Shown piece after piece: positions 59,914 through 64,000 of a stretch of DNA of 64,000 nt; within the stretch, counting starts at the first letter, position 1, and every line of letters begins with the position of its first letter. Under the pieces are notes generated by a model. The model ran no database searches. It was not told the DNA's origin and worked only from the letters and a program-made list of their open reading frames with translations. Origin of the DNA: Phytoactinopolyspora limicola (GTDB lineage: Bacteria > Actinomycetota > Actinomycetes > Jiangellales > Jiangellaceae). Where the stretch lies: contig NZ_JAAOEN010000006.1 in assembly GCF_011320225.1 (NCBI RefSeq), forward strand, positions 124,001 through 188,000. Direction: 5' to 3'. A program made the translations under genes and the position numbers.

Positions 59914-60911
59914 CGGCGCCACCTGTCGCGGTCACTCGCCGGGGTGGGCTCCCGGCGGGTGTACGTAACCCGTGGCTGGTGTTCCTGGGCCGCCGCTTCG
60001 CCCGGCTGGTGGTGTCCCTCGCGGTCCTTGTGACGCTGGCGTTCCTGATGATCCACCTCGTGCCGGGTGACCCGGTGCGAGCGGCACTCGGCCTGACCGC
60101 TCCGGCCGAACTGGTCGAGGCGCGCCGGGAGTCCCTCGGGCTGAACGATCCGCTGATCGTGCAGTACGGGAACTACCTGTCCGGTCTGTTCCGCGGCGAC
60201 CTCGGTGTCTCGATGACGTCGGGGGTTCCGGTGGTGGACACGATCGGGCAACGGCTACCGGCCTCGGCCAGCCTCGGGTTGTCCGCGTTCGTCGTCATCA
60301 TGGTGAGCGCGATCCCCCTCGGGCTGGCGATGGCGGTGCTGACCCGCGGTGGCCGCCGTCGTGGTGTGGAGCTGGGGTTCACCTCGACGAGTGCGATGAT
60401 CGCCGCCATTCCCGAGTTCCTCCTCGCCGTCGGGCTCATCTTCGTGTTCGCGGTGACGCTGGGTTGGCTGCCCGTGGCCGGCCGCGGCGGGCTCGACAGC
60501 TACCTGCTGCCGGTGTTGGCGTTGTCTGCCGGGCCGACGTTGGTGATAGCGCGAATCGTCCGGGTCGAGGCGTTGGCGGTGTTCGGCCAGGACTTCGTCC
60601 GCACGGCACGGGCCAAGCGGTTGCCGCCGTGGCGGGTGTATTTCCGGCACGCCTTCCCGAACGCTCTGACGTCGACGCTGACCATCGGCGGGTTGCTGCT
60701 CGGCTCGATGATCGTCGGGACGGTGCTGGTGGAGAACGTGTTCGCCTGGCCGGGTATGGGCATGACCATCGTCCAATCGATCCTGGCCAAGGACTATCCG
60801 TTGGTGCAGGCTGCCGTCCTCGTCTACGGGCTGGCCGTGCTGTTGGTCAACCTCATGGTGGATCTCCTGCTGGCCGTCGTCGATCCACGATCCACCATCC
60901 GGGAGGCGTGA
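59910..60911 (+). CDS. ABC transporter permease (DppB type)
   Basis: 333 aa. RFARLVVSLAVLVTLAFLMIHLVPGDPVRAALG is the DppB N-terminal TM and signature. The EAA loop is FVRTARAKRLPPWRVYFRHAFPNALTSTLTI, ending VENVFAWPGMGMTIVQSI. ATGA overlap at 59910 with the binding-protein gene. Forms the membrane channel with the permease half of the next protein. Confidence 0.94.
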   Translation: MTAPPVAVTRRGGLPAGVRNPWLVFLGRRFARLVVSLAVLVTLAFLMIHLVPGDPVRAALGLTAPAELVEARRESLGLNDPLIVQYGNYLSGLFRGDLGVSMTSGVPVVDTIGQRLPASASLGLSAFVVIMVSAIPLGLAMAVLTRGGRRRGVELGFTSTSAMIAAIPEFLLAVGLIFVFAVTLGWLPVAGRGGLDSYLLPVLALSAGPTLVIARIVRVEALAVFGQDFVRTARAKRLPPWRVYFRHAFPNALTSTLTIGGLLLGSMIVGTVLVENVFAWPGMGMTIVQSILAKDYPLVQAAVLVYGLAVLLVNLMVDLLLAVVDPRSTIREA

Positions 60912-60913
60912 CG

Positions 60914-62935
60914 ATGCGGCTGACTCATTGGCTCAACGCGCTGCGCAGCCCGGTTGGCGCGGTGAGCGCCACGTTGTTGTCCGCGTTCATCGTCTTGGCG
61001 CTGATCGCGCCGATCATCTGGGGCGACGCCGCCGAGCAGACCGACCCGTCGGCGCTGTCACAGGGCCCGTCGGCGGAACATTTCCTCGGCACCGACGGGC
61101 TGGGCCGCGACATCTGGATGCGGGTTCTCGTCGCCACCCGAACCTCACTTGGGCTGGCCGTGCTGGCCACCTTGATCGCGGTGTCGATCGGCACCTTGCT
61201 CGGTGTGTTGCCCGCTGTGCTCGGGCGCCGGGCCGGCCGGCTCGCCGTGGCGCTGGTCAACCTGGCGGTTGCGTTCCCGGCGTTGCTGCTGGCGTTGTTC
61301 TTCGCGGTGATCTTCGGCATCGGGGCCAAGGGGGCGGTGCTGGCGATCGGCATCGCCGGTGCGCCGTCGTTCGCCCGGCTGGTGCAGACCAATGTGGCGG
61401 CGGTGGCGGGCCGAGACTTCGTGTCGGCGGCTCGGGTGGCCGGGGTGGGGCGGGTACGGCTGGTCTTCCGGCATCTGCTGCCCAACGTCGGTGAGCCGCT
61501 CGTCGTCAACGCCACGGTGATGGCCGGTGGTGCGCTGTTGGCGTTCGCCGGGTTGTCGTTTCTCGGCATCGGGGTACAGCCGCCGACCTACGATTGGGGC
61601 CGGCTACTGGGTGAGGGGCTGAGCCGGATCTACCTGAATCCAGCCGCCGCCCTGGCGCCCGGGGTAGCGGTGGTGCTGGCGGGGCTCGCCTTCACGCTGC
61701 TGGGCGAGACGATCGCGCAGGTGGTGGGGTTGCGGACGACGGCGCGGCGCGGTCACCTCGGCGTGCTACCGACATTGCGACGACGGGAACCGGACGAACC
61801 CACTACCACGCAACCTGGCTCGAACGGCGCGTCGGTCTACGACGGCGTGAGCACTCAGCACGCTGCGGCCAGCACGGATGGATCGACCGTCCGGCCCGAC
61901 GACGCCGTTCTGGTGGCGCGCGACCTCACGGTCAGTTTCCCCGGCCCGCGCGGATGGACGCATCCCGTCGACGGGGTAGACCTGACCGTTCATCGCGGTG
62001 AGACCGTCGGCATCGTTGGTGAGTCGGGCAGCGGCAAAAGCCTGACCGCGCTGGCCGTCGCCCGGCTGGCACCCGAGGAGGCGGTGGTGCGCGCCAGCAC
62101 GCTGAACTTCCTCGGCACCTCTTTGCCGGACCGGTCCGACGCCGAGCTGCGGCGGCTGCTGGGCACGTCGATGGCCATGGTGTTCCAGGACCCGATGACG
62201 TCGTTCAACCCGTCCATGCGGGTGGGCCGGCAGTTGGCCGAGGTGACCCGCACCCACGAAGGACACAGCCGGCGGGCGGCCTGGGACCGCGCGGTCGACC
62301 GGCTGCGCAAGGTCCGGGTCCCGGCGGCTGAACGGCGCGCTGCCCAGTACCCCCACGAGTTCTCCGGGGGCATGCGGCAGCGAGCGATGATCGGCATGGG
62401 CCTGATGAGTTCGCCGGACCTGGTGATCGCCGACGAGCCGACGACGGCGCTGGACGTGACCGTGCAGCGGCAGGTGCTGCGGCTGCTGCGCGAGGTGCAA
62501 CGTGAGTCCGGTGCGGCGGTGGTGCTGATCTCCCACGACATCGCCGTCGTCTCCCAGATGTGCGAGCGCATCGTGGTCATGTACTCCGGTCGGGTGGTCG
62601 AGGAGCTACCCGTCGACCGGCTCGCGGAGGCCGCCCATCCGTACACGCGGGCGTTGCTCGGGTCCGTGCCGGATCTGGCCACCGACGTCGACCGGCCGTT
62701 GGCCACCATTCCGGGGCGGCCACCGGATCCCGGCGCACGTCCACCCGGGTGTGCGTTCGCGCCGCGCTGTGCCTTCGCCGACGACACCTGTACCGCGCCT
62801 CCAGTGTTGGAGGACGTGGCACCACGGCAGCGCGCCGCCTGCTGGCATCCGCAGAGCGGACCGGTGGCGCCCAGCCCGCTGGCCGGTGCCGAACCCGCCG
62901 TCGACGTGCCGACCCGTACGGGAGGACAACCATGA
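60914..62935 (+). CDS. fused ABC permease (DppC type) and ATPase (DppD type)
   Basis: 673 aa. Residues 1-280 form a DppC permease (AEHFLGTDGLGRDIWMRVLVATR; EAA loop FVSAARVAGVGRVRLVFRHLLPNVGEPLVV; FLGIGVQPPTYDWGRLL). A low-complexity linker of about 45 residues (RREPDEPTTTQPGSNG) leads to a full DppD ATPase with Walker A GESGSGKS at about 372, signature FSGGMRQR, DEPTTALD and the C-terminal Cys cluster (PPGCAFAPRCAFADDTC). Normally these are two genes. ATG 60914 lies 2 nt after the previous stop; it overlaps the next gene by 4 bp. Confidence 0.93.
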   Translation: MRLTHWLNALRSPVGAVSATLLSAFIVLALIAPIIWGDAAEQTDPSALSQGPSAEHFLGTDGLGRDIWMRVLVATRTSLGLAVLATLIAVSIGTLLGVLPAVLGRRAGRLAVALVNLAVAFPALLLALFFAVIFGIGAKGAVLAIGIAGAPSFARLVQTNVAAVAGRDFVSAARVAGVGRVRLVFRHLLPNVGEPLVVNATVMAGGALLAFAGLSFLGIGVQPPTYDWGRLLGEGLSRIYLNPAAALAPGVAVVLAGLAFTLLGETIAQVVGLRTTARRGHLGVLPTLRRREPDEPTTTQPGSNGASVYDGVSTQHAAASTDGSTVRPDDAVLVARDLTVSFPGPRGWTHPVDGVDLTVHRGETVGIVGESGSGKSLTALAVARLAPEEAVVRASTLNFLGTSLPDRSDAELRRLLGTSMAMVFQDPMTSFNPSMRVGRQLAEVTRTHEGHSRRAAWDRAVDRLRKVRVPAAERRAAQYPHEFSGGMRQRAMIGMGLMSSPDLVIADEPTTALDVTVQRQVLRLLREVQRESGAAVVLISHDIAVVSQMCERIVVMYSGRVVEELPVDRLAEAAHPYTRALLGSVPDLATDVDRPLATIPGRPPDPGARPPGCAFAPRCAFADDTCTAPPVLEDVAPRQRAACWHPQSGPVAPSPLAGAEPAVDVPTRTGGQP

Positions 62936-63900
62936 AAGAGCTCGAGTTTCGTGATGTCACCGTCCGGTTCGGCACCGGCCACGGCACCGTCACCGCCGTC
63001 GACGGGGTCGACCTTACCGTACCGGCGGGGTCGGTCGTCGGACTTGTCGGCGAGTCCGGGTCGGGCAAGTCCACACTCGCCAAAGCGGCCGTCGGCCTCG
63101 TCCCTGAGTCCGGTGGGGAGATCCTGCTGGACGGCCGGCCGGTGCGCCGCACCCGCGGGCGCCGCACGTTGCAGATGGTGTTCCAAGACCCGTACTCGTC
63201 CCTGAACCCGCGGATGAGCGTCGGCGACTCCATCGCCGAGGCCATGCCGCGCGGCCGCGGCCGCAAGGAGCGCCGGGCCGAGGTCGCCCGCCTGCTGGAG
63301 CTGGTGGAGCTCGACGCCTCCCGTGCCGGTTCGCTGCCGGGCGGGTTGTCCGGGGGCCAGCGTCAGCGGGTGGCGCTGGCCCGGGCACTCGCCGCGGAGC
63401 CCGAGGTGATCCTGGCCGACGAGATCACCTCGGCGCTGGACGTGTCCGTCCAGGGGGCGGTGCTCAACCTGGTCCGTGACCTGCAGCGACGGCTCGGCCT
63501 GAGTATCCTGTTCATCTCCCACAACCTGTCTGTGGTCCGTTACGTCAGCGACCTCATCGCGGTCATGTACCTGGGCCGCATCGTCGAGTTCGGTCCGGCC
63601 GCGGAGGTATTGTCCGCGCCCCGGCACCCTTACACGCAGACGTTGCTCGACGCCGCGCCCCGGGTCGGCACGTCACTCGACGATGCCGTGCCGGCGGATC
63701 GCTCGGAGCTGGACGGTGAGCCGCCGTCGCCCCACGATCCGCCGTCGGGTTGCGCCTTCCATCGGCGTTGTCCCTACGGCCCGCTCGTTCTCCCCGAGCG
63801 CACGATCTGCGCCGAGGATGACCCCATGACCGGCGCCGATACTCGACCCCACCGTGCGGCCTGCCATTTCGCCGCGGATCTGGAGGTATCCATCCCATGA
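62932..63900 (+). CDS. ABC transporter ATPase (DppF type)
   Basis: 322 aa. Walker A GESGSGKS at 41-48, VFQDPYSSLNPRMS, signature LSGGQRQR, Walker B VILADEITSALDVS, where Ile replaces the usual Pro of DEPTSALD, and H-loop FISHNLSVVRY. The C-terminal Cys cluster is CAFHRRCPYG...ICAED. GGAGGAC precedes ATG 62932. It starts and ends in 4-bp ATGA overlaps, so the whole transporter plus the S9 peptidase is one coupled operon. Confidence 0.93.
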   Translation: MKELEFRDVTVRFGTGHGTVTAVDGVDLTVPAGSVVGLVGESGSGKSTLAKAAVGLVPESGGEILLDGRPVRRTRGRRTLQMVFQDPYSSLNPRMSVGDSIAEAMPRGRGRKERRAEVARLLELVELDASRAGSLPGGLSGGQRQRVALARALAAEPEVILADEITSALDVSVQGAVLNLVRDLQRRLGLSILFISHNLSVVRYVSDLIAVMYLGRIVEFGPAAEVLSAPRHPYTQTLLDAAPRVGTSLDDAVPADRSELDGEPPSPHDPPSGCAFHRRCPYGPLVLPERTICAEDDPMTGADTRPHRAACHFAADLEVSIP

Positions 63901-64000
63901 CCCGCCACTTCGTGGAGGAGGACCTGTTCGACGTGGCGATCCCATGTCAACCGGCCATCTCTCCCGACGGAAGCGCTATCGCGTACGTCTTGACCACCGC
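63897..64000 (+). CDS. S9 prolyl-oligopeptidase-family peptidase, N-terminus (partial)
   Basis: ATG 63897 overlaps the ATPase stop. The 34 visible codons read MTRHFVEEDLFDVAIPCQ and AISPDGSAIAYVLTT, the first blade of the beta-propeller of S9C acylaminoacyl-peptidases (P-x-ISPDGx-x-AY). The catalytic domain lies outside the window. The location fits intracellular cleavage of imported peptides. Confidence 0.8.
   Translation, partial: MTRHFVEEDLFDVAIPCQPAISPDGSAIAYVLTT

Overview
This is a high-GC actinomycete chromosome segment. The evidence is strong GC bias with many GTG starts, a tig-clpP1-clpP2-clpX block, a sortase-type LPDTG surface protein, actinobacterial DHA2 exporters and a MobF relaxase element. 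The genus cannot be fixed from the sequence alone.

Layout. 1-6012 holds the end of an aminoglycoside phosphotransferase gene, a GT4 glycosyltransferase, a DHFR-like reductase, a YigZ/IMPACT protein, and an M20 peptidase with a 4-hydroxybenzoate hydroxylase (pobA). 6393-21444 is one regulator plus an eleven-gene, nearly gapless cluster. It encodes a GntR/LacI-type regulator, a Tat-exported protein, a GH20-like TIM-barrel protein, a DegT aminotransferase, a complete oligopeptide-type ABC importer, a deacetylase-like protein, a SIS sugar-phosphate protein and a neutral-ceramidase-like hydrolase. I read it as an uncharacterised import and breakdown pathway for an N-acylated or amino-sugar compound. 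21490-29033 is a set of small resistance/redox units: a second DHFR-like protein, DHA2 exporter with divergent TetR, DUF1028, MerR with divergent CPYC flavoprotein and exporter, and DinB.

29100-48211 is accessory DNA. A 16.1-kb integrative mobilizable element sits in the 3' half of tRNA-Gly(UCC), flanked by perfect 139-bp repeats (31924-32062 and 48043-48181). It carries xis/int, a MobF relaxase-helicase without visible transfer apparatus, an HTH/PIN toxin-antitoxin pair, a PP2C-like phosphatase, and a winged-helix plus PLD-like two-gene operon that may be an undescribed effector or defence module. To its left a third, diverged att copy (29992-30127) bounds a 1.9-kb integrase-less segment holding brnTA. 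This arrangement fits a cis-mobilizable element accreted in tandem. Further left are fragments of recF, an AAA ATPase and a PHP gene. The integrase frame runs through the att core into the tRNA, so its C-terminus should differ between the integrated and excised states.

48138-55124 returns to core genome: tRNA-Gly, tRNA-Pro, trigger factor, ClpP1, ClpP2, ClpX and a wall-anchored protein. 55315-64000 is a peptide-scavenging operon: D-aminoacylase, amidohydrolase, a peptide ABC importer in which one permease is fused to its ATPase, and the start of an S9 peptidase. A short palindromic repeat family (GATCAGGYGC and its complement) is clustered in two intergenic regions 46 kb apart (3353-3544 and 49945-50235).
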